Assembly (NCBI GenBank): GCA_003150485.1 | Contig: QALX01000006.1 | Coordinates: 4,643 to 68,642, forward strand | From: Clostridiales bacterium | Lineage (GTDB): Bacteria; Bacillota; Clostridia; Oscillospirales; Oscillospiraceae | Direction of reading: 5' to 3' | Length of the DNA stretch: 64,000 bases | Shown here: in pieces, positions 34,272-41,802 of the stretch | Layout: each line of letters begins with the position of its first letter | How positions within the stretch are numbered: the stretch's first letter is position 1 | Position numbers and translations under genes: made by a program | Notes under the pieces: model-generated | Databases searched by the model: none | What the model was told of the DNA's origin: nothing | Seen by the model: only the letters and a program-made list of their open reading frames with translations

Positions 34272-35170
34272 TTTGTAACCTCTGTCCCCGCAGCTGCAAC
34301 GCCCTGCGCACCGAGACGCAGGGTCAGGGCTTTTGCGGGATGCCTGCCACGCCAGTGGCCGCTCGGGCCGCCCTCCACTTCTGGGAGGAGCCGCCCCTCT
34401 CGGGCACCCGGGGCAGCGGCGCGATTTTCTTCAGCGGCTGCCCCCTCCGGTGCGTGTTCTGCCAGAACGAGGCCATCAGCCACAACCGGTTTGGGACCCC
34501 GCTGACCGCCGGGCAGATTCGGGACCTCTGCCTGGATCTCATCGCCCAGGGCGCCCATAACATCAACCTGGTCTCCCCTACCCACTATGCCCACATTCTG
34601 GGGGAAGTGCTGGCGGAACCCCTGCCGGTGCCGGTGGTCTGGAATACCGGCGGGTATGAGAAGACAGAGACCCTGGCAGCGCTGGAGGGCAAGGTGGACG
34701 TCTACCTGCCCGACCTGAAGTATCTGGACGGTGCTGTTGCCGCCCGGTATTCCGCCGCGCCAGACTACCCCCAGGCGGCCACCGCCGCCATCCGGGAGAT
34801 GGTCCGCCAGGTGGGGCCGGTCCAGCTGGATGGGGACGGTATCCTGCAAAAGGGAGTTGTCATCCGTCATCTCCTGCTGCCGGGGCAGCTGCCCGGGGCC
34901 AGGGCCGTGATGGACTGGGTGGCGGAGCACTTCCGGCCCGGAGAAGTACTGTTCTCCCTGATGAGTCAGTACGTCCCCTGGGGCCAGCTGGACCAGTGCC
35001 CAGAACTGAACCGCCCCCTGCGCAAGGCCGAAACCCGAAAGGCCGCCGAGTACATGGCCCTGCTGGGCCTGGAGGGATTTACCCAGGAGCAGACTGCCGC
35101 CAGCCAGGCCTATATCCCTGATTTCGACTTGACCGGACTTGTATCCAAGGAAGAGGAGGAGCAACTATGA
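34268..35170 (+). CDS. Radical SAM protein, PflA-like
   Basis: A 300-residue radical SAM enzyme. An N-terminal C-x2-C-x3-C (CNLCPRSC) precedes the SAM-cluster motif C-x3-C-x2-C in FSGCPLRCVFCQNEAIS. It resembles proteins annotated as pyruvate formate-lyase activating enzyme-like, but no glycyl-radical enzyme gene lies nearby, so the target is unknown. Start ATG 34268 and stop 35170 overlap both neighbours by four bases, so it is translationally coupled to mutY and cysK2. The frame stays open upstream inside mutY, but that is only overlap. Confidence 0.88.
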
Positions 35171-36096
35171 ATGTTTTTCAATCCATTGCCGACCTGGTGG
35201 GCAGTACGCCGCTGCTGCACCTGAGCCGCTACGGAGCCGCCCACCAGCTGGAGGCCACCCTGCTGGGTAAGCTGGAATACCTGAACCCGGCGGGTTCCGC
35301 TAAGGACCGGGTGGCCCGGGAGATCATCGCCCAGGCCGAGGCGGATGGCCGGTTAAAACCGGGCTCCGTCATCATCGAACCCACCTCCGGCAACACCGGC
35401 ATCGGCCTGGCCGCCATCGCCGCCTCCAAAGGCTATCGGGTCATCATCACCATGCCTGAGACCATGTCTGCGGAACGCCGGGCCCTGATGGGCGCTTACG
35501 GAGCGGAGCTGGTGCTCACCGATGGGGCCGCAGGCATGGCGGGCTCCATCGCCAGGGCGGAGGAACTGGTGCGCACCACCCCCAACGCCATCCTGGGGGG
35601 CCAGTTTACCAACCCAGCCAACCCGGACGCCCACCGCAAGACCACCGGCCCGGAGATCTGGGCGGACACCGACGGCAAAGTGGACCTTTTCGTGGCGGGC
35701 ATCGGCACCGGCGGCACCATCACCGGTGTGGGCGAATACCTGAAGGCCCAGAATCCCGCCGTCCAGGTGGTGGGGGTGGAGCCCGCAGGCTCCCCCTTCC
35801 TGACCCAGGGCGTGGCAGGGTCCCACGGCCTCCAGGGCATCGGCGCAGGATTTGTGCCCGAAATCCTCAACACAAACATCTACGATGAGGTGATCACAGT
35901 GACCGATCAGGCCGCCTATGAGACCGGCAGGGCCTTGGCCACCACCGAGGGTATCCTGGTGGGGATCACCTCGGGAGCGGCGGTGTGGGCCGCCGGGGAA
36001 CTGGCCCGGAGGCCGGAAAACCGCGGCAAGGTGATTGTGGCCCTACTGCCGGACACCGGGGACCGCTACCTGTCCACCCCCATGTTTGCAGAATAA
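35167..36096 (+). CDS. cysK: Cysteine synthase, second copy
   Basis: A 309-residue O-acetylserine sulfhydrylase, close paralogue of the 6616 gene (NPAGSAKDR with K46, [34 protein letters not shown]). It is embedded as the last gene of the mutY operon and coupled by an ATGA overlap to the radical SAM gene. No separate promoter or Rrf2-type motif is seen, so it should be expressed when the repressed copy is off. Preference for another acceptor or sulfur donor is possible. Confidence 0.95.
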   Translation: MNVFQSIADLVGSTPLLHLSRYGAAHQLEATLLGKLEYLNPAGSAKDRVAREIIAQAEADGRLKPGSVIIEPTSGNTGIGLAAIAASKGYRVIITMPETMSAERRALMGAYGAELVLTDGAAGMAGSIARAEELVRTTPNAILGGQFTNPANPDAHRKTTGPEIWADTDGKVDLFVAGIGTGGTITGVGEYLKAQNPAVQVVGVEPAGSPFLTQGVAGSHGLQGIGAGFVPEILNTNIYDEVITVTDQAAYETGRALATTEGILVGITSGAAVWAAGELARRPENRGKVIVALLPDTGDRYLSTPMFAE

Positions 36097-36100
36097 CAAA

Positions 36101-36134
36101 AAAACCAGCCAATCTGTTGATTGGCTGGTTTTGT
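36101..36134 (+). terminator. Terminator of the mutY operon
   Basis: Fourteen-bp stem (36101-36114 with 36119-36132), TGTT loop, ending in TTTT. Confidence 0.85.
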
Positions 36135-36159
36135 GTTACCGTAATCGGGCTGTTTCGCC

Positions 36160-36396
36160 TTAGTCGGCCACGTAGGGCAGCAGGGCGATCTGACGGGCGC
36201 GCTTGATGGCGACGGTCAGCTGGCGCTGATGCTCTGCACAGGTGCCGGTGGTACGGCGGGGCAGGATCTTGCCGCGCTCGGAAATGTAGCGGCGCAGCTT
36301 GGCAGTGTCCTTGTAATCAATCTGCTGGACCTTGTCCACGCAGAAGGAACAGACCTTTCTGCGCTTACGGCCGCGGGGACCTCTATCATAAGCCAT
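36160..36396 (-). CDS. rpsR: 30S ribosomal protein S18
   Basis: Encodes 78 residues with a basic N-terminus, a CSFC pair, and the conserved [21 protein letters not shown] segment. It binds the small-subunit platform with S6. Third gene of the rpsF-ssb-rpsR operon, in the usual Firmicutes order. Confidence 0.98.
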   Translation of the reverse strand: MAYDRGPRGRKRRKVCSFCVDKVQQIDYKDTAKLRRYISERGKILPRRTTGTCAEHQRQLTVAIKRARQIALLPYVAD

Positions 36397-36443
36397 AAGA
36401 GAATAAACCTCCTTCTTGAGAGTATGGGGTCACAGGGACCCGT

Positions 36444-36953
36444 TTAGAACGGCAGTTCGCCGTCATCATCACTGAGTTCCGCGAACCCGCTGCTGGGAGC
36501 GCCAGCGGAGGGTGCGCCGAAATTCGCAGGGGGCGCGTAGCTGCTGGGGGCAGCGGGAGCTGCGCCGTAGGGGTCGTAACCGCCTCCCTGGGGCGCGCCG
36601 TAGGGAGCGCCGCCGGCTGGCTGGCTGTCGCGGCGGGAGTCGCCAAAGTAAATATTGTTGGCCACCACCTCGGCCGCAACCCGGCGGTTGCCGTCCCGGT
36701 CGGTGTACTCACGCATCTGCAGGCGGCCTTCCACCAGCGCCATACGGCCCTTGTTGAAGTAGCGGGAGACGAACTCCGCGGTACTGCGCCAGGCCACGAT
36801 GTTGATGAAATCAGCGCCCCGTTCGCCAGTGCTCTGGCTCTTGAAGTCCCGATCCACCGCCAAACGGAAGGAGGCCACGGGCGTCCCCTGCTGCGTGTGG
36901 CGCAGTTCGGGATCGGCCACCAGGCGGCCCTGCAGGAAAATTTTGTTAAGCAC
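36444..36953 (-). CDS. ssb: Single-stranded DNA-binding protein
   Basis: Encodes 169 residues: an OB-fold (about 1-105; MLNKIFLQGRLVADPELRHT, FINIVAWRSTAEF), a Gly/Pro/Ala-rich flexible linker, and the acidic protein-interaction tip SDDDGELPF. The start is GTG 36953, seven bases after GGAGG. Middle gene of the rpsF-ssb-rpsR operon. Confidence 0.97.
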   Translation of the reverse strand: MLNKIFLQGRLVADPELRHTQQGTPVASFRLAVDRDFKSQSTGERGADFINIVAWRSTAEFVSRYFNKGRMALVEGRLQMREYTDRDGNRRVAAEVVANNIYFGDSRRDSQPAGGAPYGAPQGGGYDPYGAAPAAPSSYAPPANFGAPSAGAPSSGFAELSDDDGELPF

Positions 36954-36965
36954 GCGCGCGCCTCC

Positions 36966-37262
36966 TTATTCGGGCTGTTCCACCACGATGGCACGGATAA
37001 TGCCGTCGGTAATGTTGTAGATACGGGTCAGCTCCGCGGGGAAGTCGGTCTTGGACTCAAAGGTCATGAGCACATAGTAGCCCTCGTTCTTGTGGTTGAT
37101 GGGATAGGCCAGACGGCGCTTGCCCCACTCGTTCACTTCGCCCAGGGTCGCGTTCTGTTCCACCAGGGTCTTGAACTTCTCCACCAGGCCGGCAATTGCC
37201 TCGTCAGTCAGGGCGGAGTCGATGACGAAAATTGTTTCGTACTTACCACCAAGTTTTGCCAT
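36966..37262 (-). CDS. rpsF: 30S ribosomal protein S6
   Basis: Encodes 98 residues with YETIFVIDSALTDEAIAGLVEKF and NEWGKRRLAYPINHKNEGYYVL, the standard S6 fold. ATG 37262 follows AAGGAGGTG. First gene of its operon. Confidence 0.98.
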   Translation of the reverse strand: MAKLGGKYETIFVIDSALTDEAIAGLVEKFKTLVEQNATLGEVNEWGKRRLAYPINHKNEGYYVLMTFESKTDFPAELTRIYNITDGIIRAIVVEQPE

Positions 37263-37372
37263 AGTTTGCACCTCCTTATGGACATATGGCCTCCGGTTCT
37301 CTGCCGGAGGCAAGGAATTGCTGCGTATACTCGCAGACCTATACATTATACCTGCTTTTCCCAAAAAGTCAA
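37263..37372 (-). promoter_or_regulatory. rpsF promoter and structured leader
   Basis: On minus: TTGACT (37372-37367), 16 bp, TATAAT (37350-37345). The 75-nt leader has two hairpins, CTGCG/CGCAG (37321-37336) and CCTCCGG/CCGGAGG (about 37288-37310). S6:S18 leader autoregulation is known in this operon, and this may be that element, but I cannot confirm its conserved bulge. Confidence 0.5.
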
Positions 37373-37389
37373 GTAAAATCTCACTTTTT

Positions 37390-37893
37390 TCAGCGCAGGG
37401 CGCGAAACAGCGGGGTTTTGGGCAGGACCCGCAGCAGAAGCGTCCCCAGGACGCAGCAGGCCAGCGCCTCTCCGATGCCCACGGTGACGCCGTTCCAGAG
37501 CCAGGCGGCGGGGAATCCTGGGCCGAAGCCCACCTCAAACCAGGCGATCTCCGCCCCCACGATCACCATATTGCACACCACGGGCGGGATAGGCGCCATC
37601 CAGCGCTTGGGCGCCCGGGCCGTCCAGAGGGCCGCCAAAAAAGTGGCCAGGGTCCCGAAGATCCAGTCCAGCACGTAGGGCGACCCCAGCAGGTTGGAGA
37701 GGAAACAGCCCAGTGTCAGCCCGGCGATGGCCTCCGGGCAGAACCAGGCCAAAACAGTAAGGGCCTCCGCCATGCGCAGCTGCACCGGGCCATAGGCGGG
37801 CACCGGCAGGGTCAGGGTGAGGACGGCGTACACCGCCGCGATGGCTGCGCTGAGGCAGAGGCTGCGGACCAGCCGCTGACGCTTGTAGATCAT
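37390..37893 (-). CDS. queT: QueT-family ECF transporter S component (queuosine precursor uptake)
   Basis: A 167-residue membrane protein with five to six hydrophobic helices. YGPVQLRMAEALTVLAWFCPEAIAGL and GCFLSNLLGSPYVLDWIFGTLATF are typical of the QueT family, which imports preQ1 or related bases with the ECF module. Start ATG 37893 follows GGAGGAAGTTTATT. The long GC-rich structured leader fits riboswitch control. The overlapping divergent promoter belongs to the SigV operon. Confidence 0.88.
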   Translation of the reverse strand: MIYKRQRLVRSLCLSAAIAAVYAVLTLTLPVPAYGPVQLRMAEALTVLAWFCPEAIAGLTLGCFLSNLLGSPYVLDWIFGTLATFLAALWTARAPKRWMAPIPPVVCNMVIVGAEIAWFEVGFGPGFPAAWLWNGVTVGIGEALACCVLGTLLLRVLPKTPLFRALR

Positions 37894-38003
37894 AATAAAC
37901 TTCCTCCATTTTCGTATTTAGAGTATGCCGCACAAGCGGCACGGCATACAGCGGCGTCCTGTTTCCCGCAGGCCGCCGGTTGGACCGGGTGTGGAAACCA
38001 GTC
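37894..38003 (-). promoter_or_regulatory. Candidate preQ1-type leader of queT
   Basis: About 110 nt with nested hairpins: CCGG-TCCAA-CCGG, a GGCGGC/GCCGC stem, and GTATGCCG pairing with CGGCATAC just before the ribosome site. preQ1 riboswitches commonly precede queT, and a class III form is known in Oscillospiraceae relatives. The match is by position and structure only. Confidence 0.4.
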
Positions 38004-38009
38004 ACCACA

Positions 38010-38038
38010 ATTTTAAGCCCAACGCTGCAACTTTTCAA
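38010..38038 (-). promoter_or_regulatory. Promoter of queT
   Basis: On minus: TTGAAA (38038-38033), 17-bp spacer, TAAAAT (38015-38010). It overlaps the ECF-type promoter read the other way. Confidence 0.65.
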
Positions 38039-38052
38039 CCCCCTCCGCCGTC
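38026..38052 (+). promoter_or_regulatory. ECF sigma (SigV-type) promoter
   Basis: TGCAAC (38026-38031), 17 bp, CGTC (38049-38052), then TAA. This resembles TGAAAC-16-CGTC promoters read by SigV/SigX-like factors and would give autoregulation of the sigV operon. Confidence 0.55.
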
Positions 38053-38099
38053 TAACGGGTAGAAGAAACCGGTTTCTTTGAAAGCGAGGTTGTGTTATC

Positions 38100-38336
38100 A
38101 TGAAGACTTCCCTATTCCCGTTGGCCCTCTCATCGGTGCTTTCCACCGCCCTGGCCCTGCTGTGCGGCGGTCTGGCGCTCCAGTTCTGGCTTTCCTATGG
38201 GGAGAGCATTGCCCTGGTGCCTCAGGCAGTTGCGCTGACGCTGCTGAATCTGTTGGCCGCTAGGGCCTGGCTCAGCTATGCTACAGAGCGGCAGAGACAG
38301 GCGGACTCCTCCGGTCATCCCCTGGAGCAGCCGTAA
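38100..38336 (+). CDS. Small membrane protein of the sigV operon
   Basis: Encodes 78 residues with two hydrophobic segments (about 5-32 and 38-58) and a charged tail. No family recognised. It starts about 45 bases after the ECF-type promoter and its stop overlaps the sigV start, so it is the first gene of the operon and probably belongs to the envelope-stress response. Confidence 0.65.
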   Translation: MKTSLFPLALSSVLSTALALLCGGLALQFWLSYGESIALVPQAVALTLLNLLAARAWLSYATERQRQADSSGHPLEQP

Positions 38337-38890
38337 TGGGTTCCATTCAGACCCCGGCCCCAGGCGCCGCCGGGGCACAGAAGGAGGCTTCCGCAACCTT
38401 GAACACCGATATCCAGATGCTGGTGAGCCAGCGCTTCATCGACAGCTATCCCCGTTTTTACCGGCTGGCCTACCGCTATCTGGGCCGGGAAGCCGATGCC
38501 CAGGACGCAGTGCAGGAGGCGGCATACAAGGCAATCTCAAGGTGCCGCTCCCTGCGCAGCCCAGAGTGGATTGATACCTGGCTCTACCGGATCGTCATCA
38601 ACGAATCCCTGTCTATCCTGCGAAAAAACAGCCGTCAGTCCGACGGCGATGACATCCTGGAGCAGATTCCCACCCAGGATCAATACCAGGACCTGGATCT
38701 GCGGGCGGCCATCGCCCGGCTGGACACGCTGGATCAGACCATTATCACCCTCCGCTTTTTCGAGGAGCTGAAGCTGGATCAGATCGCGGCGATCACCAGA
38801 CAGCCTCTGAGCAAGGTTAAAAGCAGGCTGTATCGAGCCATGAAAAAACTGAGACTGTCCCTGACGGAGGAGGAGACACAGAATGAATGA
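38336..38890 (+). CDS. sigV: ECF sigma factor, SigV-like
   Basis: A 184-residue ECF sigma factor. Region 2 is FYRLAYRYLGREADAQDAVQEA; region 4 is ITLRFFEELKLDQIAAITRQPLSKVKSRLYRA. Followed immediately by an RsiV-type anti-sigma gene whose start overlaps its end by eight bases. This pairing is the lysozyme-responsive SigV system of Firmicutes, which induces cell-wall modification. The ECF-type promoter upstream suggests self-activation. Confidence 0.92.
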   Translation: MGSIQTPAPGAAGAQKEASATLNTDIQMLVSQRFIDSYPRFYRLAYRYLGREADAQDAVQEAAYKAISRCRSLRSPEWIDTWLYRIVINESLSILRKNSRQSDGDDILEQIPTQDQYQDLDLRAAIARLDTLDQTIITLRFFEELKLDQIAAITRQPLSKVKSRLYRAMKKLRLSLTEEETQNE

Positions 38891-39743
38891 ACAGTGGAAT
38901 CAGCTGGAACAGCTGAAACGGAACTACCTAGCAGTACAGCCGCCGGAACACGGCGTATGGGAGGTGCAGCAGCGAATGGAACAGGCAAAACGCGAACAGA
39001 GACAACGTGCCGCAAGACGGACCCGCTGGATCGCCGGGGTGGCCGCCGCACTGGCGGTATTCGTGGCGGTCCCCAACCTGAGCCCTACAGCGGCGGCCTA
39101 TCTCAGCGACGTGCCCGTCATCGGTTCCCTGGTGCGGGTGGTGACCCTGAACCGGTACCAGTTCGGCAACGGCCGCTATGAGGCGGACGTAAAGACCCCC
39201 GCCATTCAGGGGGACGGCAGCGCAGCCCAGGAAGTAAACCGGGACGCAGCTGCATACACGCAGCAGCTCATCGAACAGTTCAAACAGGACATGAAGCTGG
39301 ATGAAAAGGGCTTTCGGACCCTGGATGTGAACTATGAGACAGTCACCGACACCGACACCTGGTTTACCCTAAAACTCTGTGTGCTGGAAATTCAGGCCGA
39401 CGGCTACCAGTACAACAAATTTTACAACATCGACAAGACCACCGGCCAGGTCGTGACCCTGAAGGATCTGTTCCCTGCAGACGCGGACTACGTGACGGCG
39501 CTGAGCGGTGACATCAAAGACCAGATGCGGGCGCGGATGAAAAAGGACAGCAGCCAGCTCTACTTCCTGGACTCCGAGGACCCCGCGCTGGATTTCCAGG
39601 AGATTAAGCCGGACCAGTCCTTCTACAAAAACAAACAGGGCCAGCTGGTTCTCGCCTTTGACGAAGCCGAGGTAGCCCCCGCCTATATGGGCACCCAGGA
39701 ATTTGTCATCAGCGACAACGTCCTTGCCTCTATCTCGAACTGA
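38883..39743 (+). CDS. rsiV: Anti-sigma factor RsiV (DUF3298 type)
   Basis: A 286-residue membrane protein with a cytoplasmic N-terminus (about 1-45), one membrane helix (about 46-68), and an extracellular DUF3298-type domain. In Bacillus and Enterococcus RsiV, this domain binds lysozyme and the protein is then cut to release SigV. The C-terminal region has the family pattern TGQVVTLKDLFPADADYV and FDEAEVAPAYMG. Position directly after sigV supports the pairing. A bidirectional terminator follows. Confidence 0.88.
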   Translation: MNEQWNQLEQLKRNYLAVQPPEHGVWEVQQRMEQAKREQRQRAARRTRWIAGVAAALAVFVAVPNLSPTAAAYLSDVPVIGSLVRVVTLNRYQFGNGRYEADVKTPAIQGDGSAAQEVNRDAAAYTQQLIEQFKQDMKLDEKGFRTLDVNYETVTDTDTWFTLKLCVLEIQADGYQYNKFYNIDKTTGQVVTLKDLFPADADYVTALSGDIKDQMRARMKKDSSQLYFLDSEDPALDFQEIKPDQSFYKNKQGQLVLAFDEAEVAPAYMGTQEFVISDNVLASISN

Positions 39744-39759
39744 TCAACCGTTCCAACAG

Positions 39760-39797
39760 AACAGTGGGCTTCGTTTGAAACGAAGCCCACTGTTTTC
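39760..39797. terminator. Bidirectional terminator between rsiV and the exporter gene
   Basis: Fourteen-bp stem (39760-39773 with 39781-39794) with TTTT on plus; the genes converge. Confidence 0.85.
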
Positions 39798-39811
39798 TCT
39801 ATGTACCCCCG

Positions 39812-40354
39812 TCAAAGCCAAGGCGCCACAGCGCCCAGCACGATGAGCAGCCCTCCTGAGGCCAGGGGCGCATAGCGGCTGAACCAGGTGCCGCCGGCCC
39901 GGTGGCCCAGCCAGCTCCCCAGGACCATCGCGGCAATGGTGATCAGGAAGTTGCACAGGGCTGCCACCTCCGGTCCCAGCCCCGCCAGGCCCGCGCCGAC
40001 TCCCATTCCCATGTTGTTGGCCCCCAGGGCCAGGGCCAGAGCCCCGCACTCGGCCAGAGAAGCCGGAACCGGCGCCTGATCCTCCTTCTCCCGGAGTCCA
40101 TCCACCAGCATCCAGACCCCCATGGCCAGCAGCAGGGCCCCGCCCAGCCGTTTGGCCAGCATCCCGGCCAGCAGTGACCCGGCCCAGCCCCCCAGGGCGA
40201 GCGCCAGCCAGGTGGCGGCGGTGGTGACGGCGGCAATGACAAACACCGCCTTCCGGGAAAACCGCCGCTGGCGCAGGCCCCAGCTCATGGCCAGCATCAC
40301 CGTATCCAGATTGGCGGCCAGCAGAAAGAGCAGCAGTGATATGATTTCTCCCAT
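39812..40354 (-). CDS. MntP/YtaF-like membrane exporter
   Basis: A 180-residue protein with six membrane helices. The first helix ends in an Asp (LLLFLLAANLDTVMLAMSWGLR) and helix 4 carries ALALGANNMGMGVGAGLAG, the repeated helix-Asp/Asn pattern of the MntP and YtaF families. MntP exports Mn2+; YtaF is a sporulation membrane protein. Motifs do not separate them cleanly. ATG 40354 follows GGGAGGTGCGTT; upstream in-frame codons lack a ribosome site. Confidence 0.75.
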   Translation of the reverse strand: MGEIISLLLFLLAANLDTVMLAMSWGLRQRRFSRKAVFVIAAVTTAATWLALALGGWAGSLLAGMLAKRLGGALLLAMGVWMLVDGLREKEDQAPVPASLAECGALALALGANNMGMGVGAGLAGLGPEVAALCNFLITIAAMVLGSWLGHRAGGTWFSRYAPLASGGLLIVLGAVAPWL

Positions 40355-40547
40355 AACGCACCTCCCGTGGGAAGCCGTCCGGTCCCACAGGCAAACGGCC
40401 CGGGCTTCCACAATAACAGCCTATGCCAGGAGCCTTTGGGCGGTGAAATATGGGGAAAGCAACCGTTTTCTCCGGCGGCGGAATATGCTATACTGGACAG
40501 GAAGAAGCTAAGAAATCCGGGAACAAAAAACAGGAGGTTTTCCCACT

Positions 40548-41129
40548 ATGTCCGCCAGAGAAGAGTTTATCGAAATTTATCAGGCCCAGATCACCCGGCC
40601 CGGGGCGGACGCCCTGCTGGAGTACCTGGAGCACAAGAGCGATTTTTTCACCGCCCCCTCCTCCACCCGCTTCCACGGCTGTTACGAGGGCGGCCTGTGT
40701 GAGCACAGCCTCAACGTCTACCACTGCCTGGTGGACTACCTGGCCCGGGAGCGGGTTCAGGAGCTGTACGGGCTGGAGTGTTCGGAGGAGACCGTGGCCA
40801 TCGTGGCCCTGCTCCACGACCTGTGCAAGATCGGCTGCTACCGCCCGGGCACCCGCAATGTCAAGGGCCCCGACGGCAAGTGGACCCAGGTGCCCACCTA
40901 TCAGTTCGACGACCCCATGCCCTACGGCCACGGGGAGAAGAGCGTCTATATCGTCAACGGCTACCTGCGCCTGACCCGGGAGGAGGCCTTCGCCATCCGC
41001 TACCACATGGGGTTCTCCGGAGATGAGGACAAGCGCAGCGTGGGCAAGGCCTTTCAGATGTACCCCCTGGCCTTCGCCCTGAGCGTGGCGGACTGCGAGG
41101 CCACCTACTTTTTAGAGGGAACCCACTGA
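40548..41129 (+). CDS. HD-domain hydrolase
   Basis: A 193-residue HD-superfamily protein. The metal ligands are the His in GGLCEHSLNVYHC and the HD pair in LLHDLCKIGCYRPG, with a further His in RYHMGFSG and Asp in SVADCEATY. Probably a phosphohydrolase on nucleotides or on 2',3'-cyclic or end-phosphate substrates. CAGGAGG precedes the ATG by about ten bases. It is upstream of a NUDIX hydrolase gene on the same strand. Confidence 0.85.
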   Translation: MSAREEFIEIYQAQITRPGADALLEYLEHKSDFFTAPSSTRFHGCYEGGLCEHSLNVYHCLVDYLARERVQELYGLECSEETVAIVALLHDLCKIGCYRPGTRNVKGPDGKWTQVPTYQFDDPMPYGHGEKSVYIVNGYLRLTREEAFAIRYHMGFSGDEDKRSVGKAFQMYPLAFALSVADCEATYFLEGTH

Positions 41130-41218
41130 CCTCCGCTTTGAAAAGACCAGTTCCGGGTCAACGACCCGTTACAATAGAAATTGACCCTATTCTTTTATCC
41201 GCAAAGGAGTGTATGCCT

Positions 41219-41773
41219 ATGGAACGAATGCAGTTACACGAAGATCGCATCGGCGGCCAGCACGTATTCAGCGGCCGGGTTGTCAATTTAAAGGTGGATC
41301 AGATCCGCCTGCCCAACGGGCACACCAGCATCCGGGAGGTCATCGAGCACCCCGGCGGCGTCACCGTGGCGGCTCTGACCGAGCAGGACGAGGTGCTGAT
41401 GGTGCGCCAGTTCCGCTATCCCTTCCAGAACGTGCTGCTGGAGCTGCCGGCGGGGAAGCTGGAGCCCGGGGAGACCCCCCTGGAGGCTGTCCGCCGGGAG
41501 CAGCTGGAGGAGACCGGCACCTGCGGCGAGACCTACGTCTCCCTGGGCCGCTCCTACGCCACCCCCGCCTACTGCACCGAGCAGATCCACATCTGGGCCT
41601 GCCGGATCACCAGCCGTGGGGAACAGCACCTGGACCCAGACGAGTTCTTAGAAGTGGAGGCTGTGCCCCTGGAGCGGGCGGTGGAGCTGGTGCTGAGCAA
41701 TCAAATTCCCGATGCCAAAACGCAAATCGGCATTTTAAAGACATATGCCCTGGTGAAAGGTGGCAAACTGTAA
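41219..41773 (+). CDS. NUDIX hydrolase, ADP-ribose pyrophosphatase-like
   Basis: Encodes 184 residues with a complete NUDIX box (G-x5-E-x7-REQLEETG; GKLEPGETPLEAVRREQLEE) and the upstream strand EVLMVRQFRYPFQNVLLELPAG typical of ADP-ribose/ADP-sugar pyrophosphatases (NudF). ATG 41219 is preferred over ATG 41213 because the ribosome site AAAGGAG ends nine bases before it, against three for the other. Confidence 0.9.
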   Translation: MERMQLHEDRIGGQHVFSGRVVNLKVDQIRLPNGHTSIREVIEHPGGVTVAALTEQDEVLMVRQFRYPFQNVLLELPAGKLEPGETPLEAVRREQLEETGTCGETYVSLGRSYATPAYCTEQIHIWACRITSRGEQHLDPDEFLEVEAVPLERAVELVLSNQIPDAKTQIGILKTYALVKGGKL

Positions 41774-41802
41774 GCAACTGACTGAAAAGGAGTTGCCTGC
41801 CC

